Of a stretch of 64,000 nucleotides of DNA, positions 20,348 through 30,231 are shown piece by piece. This DNA comes from Chionoecetes opilio (lineage: Eukaryota > Arthropoda > Malacostraca > Decapoda > Majidae). Location of the stretch: NCBI GenBank assembly GCA_016584305.1, contig JACEEZ010013551.1, positions 80,001 through 144,000 on the forward strand, written 5' to 3'. How positions within the stretch are numbered: the stretch's first letter is position 1; every line of letters begins with the position of its first letter. The translations under genes and the position numbers were made by a program. The notes under the pieces were generated by a model. That model saw nothing but the letters and a program-made list of their open reading frames with translations, had not been told where the DNA came from and did no database searches.

Positions 20348-21731
20348 TTATTTGTTCCCCACCCGAAAACCCCGCATTCCCACAGGTCCCCAAACTTGTT
20401 TGGGGGAAGTGGGAGAGTATGGGCAAACACTAGAAATTTACCGTCATTTCGCCCAAGGTAACTAGTGGTTCATTCCATTTCTGCCAGAGGAAGATATAGT
20501 TACATGACTCCGTAACATGGATCGTGTGGGCGAATTGACTTTAGAGTGGGCGAATTGACTCTTATATGTGGGTGAATTGACTTACATGTGGACGAAATGT
20601 CTTGTGGGCGAAATGACGAAAATTGCCTAACCAAAATTAACCTACCCTAGCAGGGGGCTTGACCCACCGATATGCTAACCTAACCAAATCTAACCTAACC
20701 TAACCAAATCTAACCCATCCTAACCTAACCAAATCTAACCTAAACTACCCAAATCTAACCTACCCTAACCTAACCTAAACAAATCTAACCTAACCTCCTA
20801 GCGGGATGTTGGAGGTTCTCGACACACTAAACAAATATAACCTAACCTCCTAGCTCCTATAGACTCCATAGTGTGGGCGAAATGACCTGTGGGCGAAATG
20901 ACTCCATGGTGTGGCGAAATGGCATGTGGGCGAAATGACCGGATACCAACCTAACCATTACTGTCGGCGAGTTTTCCCAATTTGTGTAGGGGCAAAAATA
21001 TCGGTAGACGACAGTACCATGCAGGTACCATGAGGCAAGGATGGGTAATGTCACCGTGGTTATGCAACTTGTTTATGGATGGAGTAATAAGATAAATCAA
21101 AGCAAAGGTTGGTGATGTTGGTATAGACTCAAGAGTATTCATTGGGTCGTCAAGTAACACTTAAACCATGATGTAGCACTACTTATTATGAGGAAAGACA
21201 ACAAAAGGAACTCAATTAATAAGGTATTTTAATACTATCATAACCATGAATATGTACAACCTACAAAGAGAAGATTACGACGATGAAAAAAATTCGAGTT
21301 TTGGGCGAAATTGATTTTCCAGGTGCTATATTTCCGTGCTCGCTGACAACATAGAGAAGACCTGAGGTGATGGTTGATGTGCGAAGGCTTCTAAACCAGG
21401 AAAAAGTCACAGCAGAGTCTCATTAAGAAGTAAGCAAGTGGTAGGGACACATTACGTACCTACCAGTTGCTTACCTTTTGACGAGGCTCTGTTATGACTC
21501 TGTTTTCTTGGTTTAGAAGCCTCTGCACATCAGCCATTACCTCAGGTCTTCTCTATAGTGTTGTCAGCGAGAACAGAGCACAGTAATATAGCACCTGGAA
21601 TATCAATTTCGGACAAAATAACTCTAAATTCTTCCATCGCTGTAGTTTTCCCTTCGTAGGTCCACCCGCAGCGACCCCGCCTTATCCCCACAATGCACCG
21701 ATGTAAACAAACCGTGGCGTAGTTATGTCTG
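20348..21731. mobile_element. Giant foldback element, right arm
   Basis: Inverted copy of 12738-14083, ending in CCGTGGCGTAGTTATG at the outer edge. It repeats the 'tttgttccccaccc', 'gtgggcgaaatgac', telomere-like AACCT and nested hairpin segments in reverse order. Arm-to-arm identity looks about 85-90%, so the palindrome is older than the LTR insertion inside it. Confidence 0.75.
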
Positions 21732-21737
21732 GGGCCC

Positions 21738-22295
21738 ATTTATGGATTCGGCGCCAAACTGATGAAATGGGGGTATGTGGTGAGGGAGGAGACGTAGGTG
21801 TGCCAACTATTAATTACCGGGTTTAATGGTCCGCTTAAGGTGGGCAGAGGCTTTTTTAAAAGAAATAAAAGCTGGGATTTGACCGGGGGTACCGCGTTTG
21901 CAGCAGTAGCTGCTCCAAGCAGCATGCTTTGGTCGGTGGGCCTTTGTACAATCCAAAGTCCACCAGGGAACGCATTTAGAGGTAAAAGGACGGGAGGTTC
22001 GGGGGATAGCTGTAAGGGCGGCACTTAGAATAGAAACGGAAAAGTAGGTGAGCATATCAGAGGTGGAAGGATGGAGCGGAAGGGCAGAAAGGGAGGCAAA
22101 AGTGCGCCAGTCGGCTCTGCGGAAACACCATCGTGGAGGGTTAGGAAGAGGGACGTATGAGGTAGGAGAAAGGAGGATAGGAAAATGGTCGCTATAAGGG
22201 TATTGGTCGAGGACCGACCAATGCAGGTCTAAGCGGAGGGAATGAGAGCAAAGAGAGAGGTCAAGACAGGAAAAAGACCGAGTCCTCACATCAAA
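21738..22295 (-). pseudogene. Jockey-type LINE, endonuclease C-terminus and linker
   Basis: The minus-strand frame carries 'FDVRTRSFSCLDLSLC' and 'WSVLDQYPYSDHFPILL', the S-D-H catalytic motif at the end of an APE-type endonuclease. It then runs through 'VPWWTLDCTKAHRPKHAAW' and 'GTPGQIPAFISFKKASAHLK', the linker before RT. It stops at the foldback edge and resumes at 12731. The 5' end is truncated inside the endonuclease at the 11-bp TSD. Confidence 0.8.
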
Positions 22296-22306
22296 GTGAT
22301 GGTAGG
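22296..22306 (+). repeat. Target-site duplication of the jockey-type LINE (right copy)
   Basis: GTGATGGTAGG, identical to 7539-7549. Confidence 0.8.
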
Positions 22307-22629
22307 CGAGCGATTTCACCAGGCACTGCCTGCCGCGCCCGGCAGTGTGTCGCTGCCAGACATACGAGGTTGCATGTGGAGCTTTGGAGTGGAGAAGTGG
22401 AGCCACTTCTTTTTCTCCACTTTTGTCCTTTTTCTTTTTCAGACACATAGCAATGATTATGGTACACAGTGCCAGCTTCTTACGGTCCTTCCTGCTTCGC
22501 ATTGTTGTCGTACCGCACAGTCTTCCTGAATAGAGAACGGCTACACTGCCTGGCTGCCCAGCTGCTCACCTCTGACTGGGCCAGGCAGGCTCTGCTGTGT
22601 GGACGACAGTTTCAGTGGGCTTTTCCGTG

Positions 22630-22662
22630 ACGGGCACTGCCCGCTAGTGTGGACGGAGCTTT
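22630..22662 (-). repeat. Right terminal inverted repeat of the outermost nested element
   Basis: CGGGCACTGCCCGCTAGTGTGGACGGA-type sequence is the inverse of 7442-7470. Between 22307 and here is non-coding sequence of the same host element, including a pyrimidine run near 22405-22440. Confidence 0.55.
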
Positions 22663-22764
22663 AGAAGCGTTGGGTGCAGGAGCAGACATAGTGAAGCTGG
22701 ATACCAAGTCACACAAACACCTAAAAACTTTAAATATTTTTTTCTATTTTTTAATTTTATATTA

Positions 22765-23125
22765 TATATATCAAGTATAGGCATCCAGCCTCTACCCCCT
22801 TTGCTTTTGGCTCAGTTCTTGCGGCTGGAACGTGCCCGCGAGCTCAAAGTGCTTTTAAAATACCTAGTCTACAGAAGTTACAGAAGTCTACAACAAGCAA
22901 CAGAAGTTATTGTAAAACCGATGTTTATTTAGCACTAATTAAATCATTACGCTAATTACTCATTAAGGGCTTGTTCTACACAAAAAGTTTGTTTCACAGA
23001 GCCCCATTGATTTTGACGGCACTACTAGCATGTCAAATTTCAGCTCAATCCGACAATATTTAGGAGTAGTTATTCGCTTTTTGGCTTAAACTTGGTTCCA
23101 CTCCCCTTACGCGAATGGGTCTTAT
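22765..23125 (+). repeat. Dispersed repeat shared with 56.97-57.36 kb
   Basis: Shares 'ctttgcttttggctcagttc', 'actcattaagggcttgttct' and 'aaatttcagctcaatccgac' in the same order with the copy at 56968-57362. No coding potential and no clear termini. Family unknown. Confidence 0.7.
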
Positions 23126-24059
23126 GGTGTGGGAATTTATGTCACATACATATATAAAATGAGGTTCTTACCTAATCATCATGGCTATCATCCCGACACA
23201 TTATCCCAGCTAATCAACTAACTAGGATACTTATCGGTGGATAGTGGGTTGAAATGCGGATCAGGGTTTGATTAATACTGCATGTCCGGTGATCCGATGT
23301 GGTCGCCGCGTGATCAGACCGCCCGTGATTGACAAGAGGCAGAAGGCTGGAAACTTAAGTGTTTCGATACGGGCGTCAGAAGGTCTTCATAACCAGGTTA
23401 TCCATGACGCACGGCTATTATCAGTGTGTTGTATTTTAACACTGTCCTATTGGTTTATCACTTATATGTACAATTAAATATGTACAAAATCTCTTCATAT
23501 TAATCAGAGAAAAGATGTTAGTCCCATGAGGGCTGGAATGATACTTGTACTTATATACAAGCACTATATTAGATGTTACTCCCATGAGGGTGTGGAGTGT
23601 ACTGATTCTCCGATGGGCAGCGGCTAGCGGCCACCACAAATTACACGTGTCACCTTAAGGTAGGTGGCAGGTGGACCACCATAATTGGTGCAAATTCAAA
23701 AGACGGCGGCCAATGACCAGTCGCTCCAAATTAAGGTGCAAATGCTTAATAACCACTGGGAATATTAATTTATATTATCCCCAGTACTTATCATTTACTT
23801 AAATTACCTTAATCATACCCATTACCATTATAATTATATATACATCCCTATACACCCTCCTATGACAAGCAGAAAATACCTCACTCACAAGGGGAGGGGG
23901 GGGGAAACAAAACCACCACTCTACCAATTATGAGAGGGTGGTTGATGGATAATTTCCACATATGGTAAATAGCAGCTCGCTTCGCTCGCTGCCAATCAAT
24001 GTTTGCTGGCCATAACGATTTACCCGTAATTTTGATTTATGGAGGTTTTACTGTACTCT
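23126..24059. other. Unassigned intergenic sequence
   Basis: No exon or element recognised. A short direct repeat 'tgttagtcccatgaggg' / 'tgttactcccatgaggg' occurs at about 23516 and 23573, and a palindromic 'cgcttcgctcgctg' near 23975 resembles one at 57362-57390. Confidence 0.4.
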
Positions 24060-24480
24060 CTTGATCATCTCCACTTTCTACCATCCATTCTGTGACCAAA
24101 CCATCTCAGTGTTGCACTTAACCAGTTCATCCACTCCACATTTTATCCCTCACCCTTACTTAACATACCAAACCTGTTATACACACTTTCATTACTATCA
24201 CCATCCATTCTTCTTTCACACCACAGGCACTTCTCAAACAACTCATTTCAACTGCTTGGATCCTTGATCTTTGTCTTTCATTCCACACCCCAAGTCTCAC
24301 TTGCATATGTGACTGTTGGTACAATAATGAATGCATCTCTCAGTCCCTTTTTTACCTCCAAGCTCACAGTCTTTCCTTTCATCATAATATGTCCTAAGGA
24401 TCCAATAACTTTCCTCCCTTACAGTTCTTTCTCTTATCTCGCCTTCCATGATTTTCCAGTATGGTTGCTTCTTATTGGGA
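24060..24480 (-). pseudogene. LINE C-terminal remnant (RTE-like)
   Basis: The minus strand holds 'KKGLRDAFIIVPTVTYASETWG', whose core TYASETW is equivalent to the LYGCETW block that follows the RT palm in RTE-type ORFs. A preceding 'GHIMMKGKTVSLEVKKGLRD' fits the same region. Stops follow within a few residues. It is a small, decayed piece. Confidence 0.55.
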
Positions 24481-24939
24481 TATTAACATTTTCTGCAATA
24501 GAAACCTTTTGCAGTGGTTGTATATATACATACATATACATCTTCACAACATGCTAATGCATGTGATTTATATAATCATTATATATAATGAATAAATATT
24601 CCAAAATATTATGAGCGCTTAACTTGTGCACCCTTCCACATGAATACCAGAACACTTTCCCGAAGTAAAGGCCTACTCGTCTTAGTGTTCTACCGAAATG
24701 TATTTTTCTCTTGATCTGAACCTCTATTTGAGCACATTTTAAATTTTATTATTTCTTACTTATTTACAAATGAAGTATACGTACATGAATGAATATATAA
24801 ATATGAACAAAAAACTTATGGCATAAACCATACACTAAAATTATCATGTATTTACAATGAGTAAGTATTCATCAAAAGTATGCAAGAAAAATGTGTAACT
24901 TCATCACAAATTAAAGGATACCATGCATATACTACGAAG

Positions 24940-25210
24940 TGCAGCCATAAAGTTCCAATCGTAAATCTATAAAAAACAGACAATGTATCTGATTGAAATT
25001 TCTTTGCTATCCCTTTCGAAGTAGTCACCTTGTGCAGTGATACAACACTCCCAGCACTTCTGTCATGATTGGAATACTCCATTACAGTCCCGTTCTTTAA
25101 GCGTGTCAAGTATCATCTGTGATTCCCGCTGGATCACCTCGAAGGTGTCAAAACGGTGACCCTTCAGCTTCAACTTCATCACCGGGAAGAGGAAGAAGTT
25201 ACAGGGTGTA
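24940..25210 (-). pseudogene. mariner transposase C-terminal remnant
   Basis: Across three frames the minus strand gives 'NFFLFPVMKLKLKGHRFDT', 'IQRESQMILDTLKERD' and 'QGDYFEGD', in the order found at the C terminus of Tc1/mariner transposases, where D-Y-F-L-F-P and G-D-Y-F-E-G-D are conserved. Frameshifts and the lack of TIRs show it is dead. It lies within or just beyond the MELK 3' UTR. Confidence 0.65.
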
Positions 25211-25636
25211 TTGCTGCACTATGTGACTTCTTCAAAGGGGATTGTGAACAAATTGAAATCAGGTACTTTGTCTGCTTTTTATAGGTGTAGTACTTGTTTA
25301 TCGCACCTTATATATGTACAAAATGAGGGAGTTAATCCAAAACTTGGCTAAATAAATCTGCATTTAACACACATGGCGGATATATCCTATTCAAAATTAA
25401 AGATTTCACAAAATTATCTTCATGCATTTTCTGTCAATCGTATTTTTCCTACATATAAAACTTCTATCCTATACAAATGAAAATTCATTATGAATAAGAG
25501 TGATTTCCTCATCCTATAATACTTAGTACAGTTTTGTTATAGAATTAGAGCTCCACTCTTATATAAACAAAAGCACTGAGATGAATTTTCCTCACCAAGA
25601 CTCATCATCATATATATATATAAATTATCAAAGGCA
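25211..25636 (-). other. Probable MELK 3' UTR
   Basis: AT-rich sequence directly after the MELK stop codon on the minus strand. I could not place a convincing poly(A) signal in it; the nearest minus-strand AATAAA is near 24740. The 3' end is therefore undefined. Confidence 0.45.
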
Positions 25637-25883
25637 TTAAGTTACTACTGGTGTTCCAGTGGTGCCCTTTGGGAGCCCATGAGAGGTGTCAGGGGTAACT
25701 GCTTTGGGGTTTTGGGCCAGACGCAACACTTCCTCACACACACGTTTGTAGATCCAAGCATCACCTTTCAAACGCTTGCGCCGTATGCCCACTACATCGA
25801 GGTGTCGCACTCTGCACACCTCCAGCTCAAAACTCAACTTGGCTCCACCCACATCATCACGCACCTTTCCTCGCAAAGCATAC
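25637..25883 (-). CDS. Melk: MELK last coding exon, KA1 domain
   Basis: After an acceptor (cttttcag|G) the minus strand encodes YALRGKV...GAKLSFELEVCRV, DVVGIRRKRLKGDAW and IYKRVCEEVLRLA, then a 20-odd residue tail and TAA. This is the C-terminal half of the kinase-associated 1 (KA1) domain of maternal embryonic leucine zipper kinase. In that family KA1 binds acidic phospholipids and restrains the kinase domain. The 'VGIRRxRLKGDAWxYKR' block is nearly that of vertebrate MELK as I remember it. The exon starts with one base that completes a Gly codon begun in the exon at 47431-47534, giving K-G-Y-A across the junction. The tail (about 24 residues, rich in Thr/Pro/Gly) is longer than I recall for vertebrates. 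MELK is a Ser/Thr kinase of the AMPK-related group, linked to mitosis. Confidence 0.88.
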
Positions 25884-26376
25884 CTGAAAAGTATGAGGTC
25901 CCACATTGTTTAATGCAAAAGTGATGAAAGATATCTGCAAACATATTTCAGTACAGTGATCCATCGACTTAGAAGCTATATTGGGCTAGGGGTGTCCATT
26001 AATGCCAAAAAAGTTAACCCTTTCACTGCTGAGGCATCAAAGGAGCATGAGCTCCCGTGCTGCATGTTTTAACCTTTAAAAGAAGGGGTAAATAAAGTAC
26101 ATCTTAAATAAAGACCCGGGAGGTTTTCACAAAATAGCATTTTTTACACAAAAATTGCACTTAAACAATAATGAGTAAATGAAATAAACACTCTGCTCCT
26201 AATTATCCATCTTTCTTCTTCATGATGAAGTAAGCCCCATGGCTCTAGGTACAGCTGTTTTGGAGAAAAGAGCTTGTGGATAGGGGTAGCTTTGTCACAC
26301 AAATGTGCTTTTGTGCAGATGACTGGCTAGGCTGTGGCTTCGACAAGCTACTGAGCGCCACCCATGAACCCTCTGA

Positions 26377-27018
26377 CAATAGACTTGAAGATTAAACTGA
26401 CCTGACATCTGGTGGCCGTCTGGGAACCTCCCGTCAGCTCCAGTGCTGCGGGTCAAGGGGTGTCAGGCTTGACTTTATTTTCCAGTATTCCCTACCAAAC
26501 CAGCTACAATTAAGTGTTGTCATGGTCAGCATAGGTTTATGCAAAAGAAAATATAAGGGATTTACATTATTCATGGCGTTATAATGAAGATTGTTGGCAA
26601 AATAAAAGCATTCGACCATATGTGTCCTACAACATTCTATTAAATAATGTAGAGGAATGCATCAGGGTGGGTGAATGGGTAAATATTACCTTCATGCATG
26701 CAAAAAGAAGGCATATTTACCCATACACCCGCCTTGATGTATTCTTCTACATTATTTAATAGAATGTTGTAGGACACATATGGTCAAATTCTTTTATTTT
26801 GCCAACAATCCTCATTATAATGCCATGAATAATGTAAAACTCTTATATTTTCTTTTGCATAAACCTATGCTGACCATGACACTTAATTGTAGCTGGTTTG
26901 GTAGGGAATACTGGAAAAATAGGTCTAGCCTGAAACCCCTTACCCGCAACACTGGAGCTGACGGGAGGTTCCCAGACGGCCACCAGATGTCAGGTCAGTT
27001 CAATCTTCAAGTCTATTG
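26377..27018. repeat. 642-bp palindrome in the last MELK intron
   Basis: Arms of about 300 bp run from CAATAGACTTGAAGATT to AATCTTCAAGTCTATTG with about 93-95% arm identity by eye. The centre near 26697 is a short loop around 'cttcatgcatgcaaaaagaag'. The open frames on the two sides are the same chance frame in opposite senses. No transposase. Confidence 0.85.
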
Positions 27019-27769
27019 CAATCATATAAAATACACTGATCACGTGATGACGATGACGATGAAGATGATGGTGATGTATGACCTTCCTCATACCCCGAGT
27101 TGCGATCCTCATTCCATCAATCGTAACTGCGAAACCCGATGATCGTTCATCAAAAGAGGTATTAAAAGAAACACATCGTAAGTGCAAAATATCGTTAAGT
27201 AGCAGGGCATTGTAAAGCGAGATCACCCTGTAAATACTACCCAATTGCCGAACAAACTGCCATTTGGTGCCAGAATGTAAACTTAGACCGTTGCCGGGAT
27301 CACGTTTACATTGTCTCAGGACACTGTCGGTAGGGAAGTCCTAAATGCCCGGGCAGGACAATTTGTAGAATGTGACTGCACAGCCAAGCCACTTTTACCA
27401 TTTCCGTGGCTGTTAACCCATAAACTGTTAAGAGCCTCTTGAGTGGCTTAGCTAGCAGCTGCTCAGAGCCTCTTAAAAGCGTGATTTTCAAATTTGTCAC
27501 ACAAAAATTCTAGGTGATGTACAACCCTGATATTTTGTGTATTAGCAACACTATCTGTCAGGTAGTATACAGCACCCTCACCACGAGCCTCCAGGCACTG
27601 TAGGCAGTTTGTCTGCCTTGACTGCCTTTCTGCCAATAAGAGAGATGAATGGAGTGCAGTATTACTACAGTATTTTGTGCGTTGACAACTTTTCGCACAA
27701 CACCAACACAAACCGGGAACTCTCGCCGACGGTAAAGGTTAGGTATACAGGAACTCAGGTAAAAGTTAT
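27019..27769. other. Intron sequence without recognised feature
   Basis: Apart from a 'gatgacgatgacgatgaagatgatgg' microsatellite near 27045-27072 (first 20: gatgacgatgacgatgaaga), I see no exon or element that I can name. Confidence 0.4.
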
Positions 27770-27772
27770 ATA

Positions 27773-28880
27773 CAGGAAAATACCTTTTATCCGGATATAT
27801 CCGGACTTCCGGGTAGCCGGTTAATGGAAAAGTCCGGTTAATGGGTAAGTATACTTACGAAAGATGCATTTACTAAAAATAAACATAATATTGTATGATT
27901 GTTTGTATTGTATGACACACACCCACACATACCACCCAACACACACACACACACACACATACCACCCAACACACACACCCACACATACCACCCAACACAC
28001 ACACACACATACCACCCAACACACACACCCACACATACCACCCAAGACACACACACACACACATACCACCCAACACACACACCCACACATACCACCCAAC
28101 ACACACACACACACATACCACCCAACACACACACCCACCACCTAACACACACACACACATACCACCCAACACACACACCCACACATACCACCCAACACAC
28201 ACACACACACATACCACCCAACACACACACCCACACATACCACCCAACACACACACACATACAGGGGTGGTATGTGTGGGTGGGTGTGTTGGGTGGTATG
28301 TGTGGGTGTGTGTGTGTGTTGGGTGGTATGTGGGATGACTCAAAATACCACTCCGGTCGTCGGGTAGCACTGACCTTGCCCACGGACTGATAAACACTGA
28401 ATTATCATAGCGCATGGCGCATTATGGCGGGAATAAACAGGTGGCGATAGGTGGCGCTCACGTCTACGGCGGCAAAATTAAAAGTTAAATATTTCGTTAC
28501 TTTTTTATTTTACACACATACACCCACATACACACACATACACGGGTGGTATGTGTGGGTGGGTGTGTTGGGTGGGATGTGTGGGATGTGTGGGTGTGTG
28601 TGTGTGTTGGGTGGTATGTGGGATGACTCAAAATACCACTCCGGTCGTCGGGTAGCACTGACCTTGCCCACGGACTGATAAACACTGAATTATCATAGCG
28701 CATGGCGCATTATGGCGGGAATAAACAGGTGGCGATAGGTGGCGCTCACGTCTACGGCGGCAAAATTAAAAGTTAAATATTTCGTTAATTTTTTATTTTT
28801 TAATACTATTTACTTACCTGCCACAAATTCCGGTTATTGGGTTATTCCGGTTGTTGGGTATCCGGATAAAAGGTATTTTC

Positions 28881-28886
<6 letters not shown>
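27773..28886. mobile_element. Tc1/mariner (pogo-like) MITE with an internal satellite
   Basis: Ends CAGGAAAATACCTTTTATCC and GGATAAAAGGTATTTTCCTG are inverted and lie within TA-rich flanks. Inside are a (CA)n-type minisatellite (27915-28340) and a direct duplication: 28333-28500 and 28622-28790 share 'gatgactcaaaataccactc' through 'gttaaatatttcgtta' almost exactly. No transposase, so non-autonomous. Confidence 0.7.
27915..28340. repeat. CACACACCCACACATACCACCCAA minisatellite
   Basis: Tandem units alternate CA-dinucleotide runs with 'cccacacataccacccaa'. At 28262 the array inverts to its complement (gggtggtatgtgtgggtg), so it can fold back on itself. Cys/Val-rich and Thr/His/Pro-rich open frames here are artefacts of the repeat. 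Confidence 0.92.
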
Positions 28887-28913
<27 letters not shown>

Positions 28914-28916
<3 letters not shown>

Positions 28917-28979
28917 TCAAACCTCGATATAACGGACCTCGATGAAACGGACATCTGATATAACGGACTCCATTTGCGT

Positions 28980-29010
<31 letters not shown>

Positions 29011-29718
29011 GCATATTAGACCGCTTATCGCCGCTCAAATTGTCAACTCAACATTATTGTATTACTTTCTCATTTTTTTTGGAATGCTTGGGTTTTAAGG
29101 AGTTTTGATGTATCACATATTAAGATATAATATTATAAGGAAGGAGCCTGTGTTGCTAGTGATTTAGTGGTAGGTGTCTATTGTTTAAAATAGTGTCTAT
29201 TAGTGTTATGGCGTGGCCGCTGCTACGTCTCCCTGTCACCTCAACACCCTAAATCACCCTTATCTAAGGCGACACGCAGTGCTACACTGACCTAAATAGT
29301 GACACGTGTATAGAACTGCAGTTCTATATAATATGTATAATATAATCATATAATATATATAATAATGAGCATTAGTCATTATAATAAGCAATACCTTTGG
29401 AAGCCATGGCTGAATCTGGCTCGTAGTAATTTGTTTACCTTTCACTAGAGCTTGAGCTTGACTAGCTACACGTTCTGGTTGTGTTTGTGATTATTTCTCA
29501 TTTATTTCACGTGTAGGAGCGGACCAAATTCAGCATGTAGTGCCAGTCACTGTTTACCTCCCAACATAGCTACACAGTCTGGTTGTGTTTGTAATTATTT
29601 CTCATTTATTTCACAATTTTTCCGGTTTTTTCATATATTTTTCCCCCCTTGGGAAAATACCCTCGCTATAACGGACTCCTCCTCCCCCCTTTTAGTCCGT
29701 TATATCGAGGTTTGACTG
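28914..29718. mobile_element. pogo/Tigger-type MITE with TA target site
   Basis: CAGTCAAACCTCGATATAAC and its inverse GTTATATCGAGGTTTGACTG bound an 805-bp non-coding element, with TA on both sides. A further inner 'ggactcc' motif is mirrored too. A poly(T) run lies at 28984-29010. Confidence 0.82.
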
Positions 29719-29734
29719 TATATATATATATATA

Positions 29735-29860
29735 CAGGTTGACCATCACTAATCCGGCAATCAATATTCCGGCTCCATCAGTTTTCCGGCATGAATTTCA
29801 GAGCGCAGTTTCAAATTTCACGGGTTGGCGTGCCACTGTTTTCGGGAGGCGCCATTTATG
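29735..29860. mobile_element. Left end of another pogo-type MITE
   Basis: TA followed by CAGGTTGACCATCACTAATC resembles the ends of Tigger-type MITEs. No matching right end was found downstream, so it is truncated or interrupted. Confidence 0.4.
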
Positions 29861-30039
29861 TTTTGATCTTCTTCTTCTTCTTGTGACCTTTTATGCTTAG
29901 TATCGCTTTGTAGGTCGTCTGTCAATCTCGAGCTCGAGCGCTGTACCCAGAATCAGCTGTATGCTCACGCTTCCGACAGCAAACAGGCATTCCTTCTCAT
30001 TTATTTGCCGTAATTGTTAAAATCTGCTGCTGTATATAG

Positions 30040-30231
30040 CGCAGTATAACTTGTATTCCCGTAGGATTTGCGTGTCAAAATAGATTTTTTTGCATTTCCT
30101 GGTTGATTTGGGGTTATACTGTGCGAAAATGGAGGGCGCCAAATTTTTCGACCCCTGGAACCCCCTTTTGGAGGGCATTTTCTGTCCAGGGGGTCCCGGA
30201 ACTGACAATACTACTAACTCCACTAATAATG
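30040..30231 (-). mobile_element. Left part of the 'YICGEY' element, before a nested insertion
   Basis: This stretch ('cccgtaggatttgcgtgtca' to 'actactaactccactaataa') is repeated in inverse orientation at 40270-40470. There it joins directly to sequence that here occurs only after 33043. It is therefore one side of an older element that the 2.8-kb element split. Confidence 0.7.

Noticed and set aside
13615..20860. Chromosome end or telomere fusion
   Set aside because: The TTAGG-like runs are short, interrupted and confined to arms of a mobile foldback flanked by LINE sequence.
12738..21731. Maverick/Polinton element
   Set aside because: Long inverted ends and a possible 6-bp duplication fit, but there is no polymerase, integrase, ATPase or capsid gene, and the interior is a palindrome plus an LTR element.
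27821..28415. Cys/Val-rich frames of up to 181 codons
   Set aside because: Produced by the CA-type minisatellite; they exist in several frames and on both strands.
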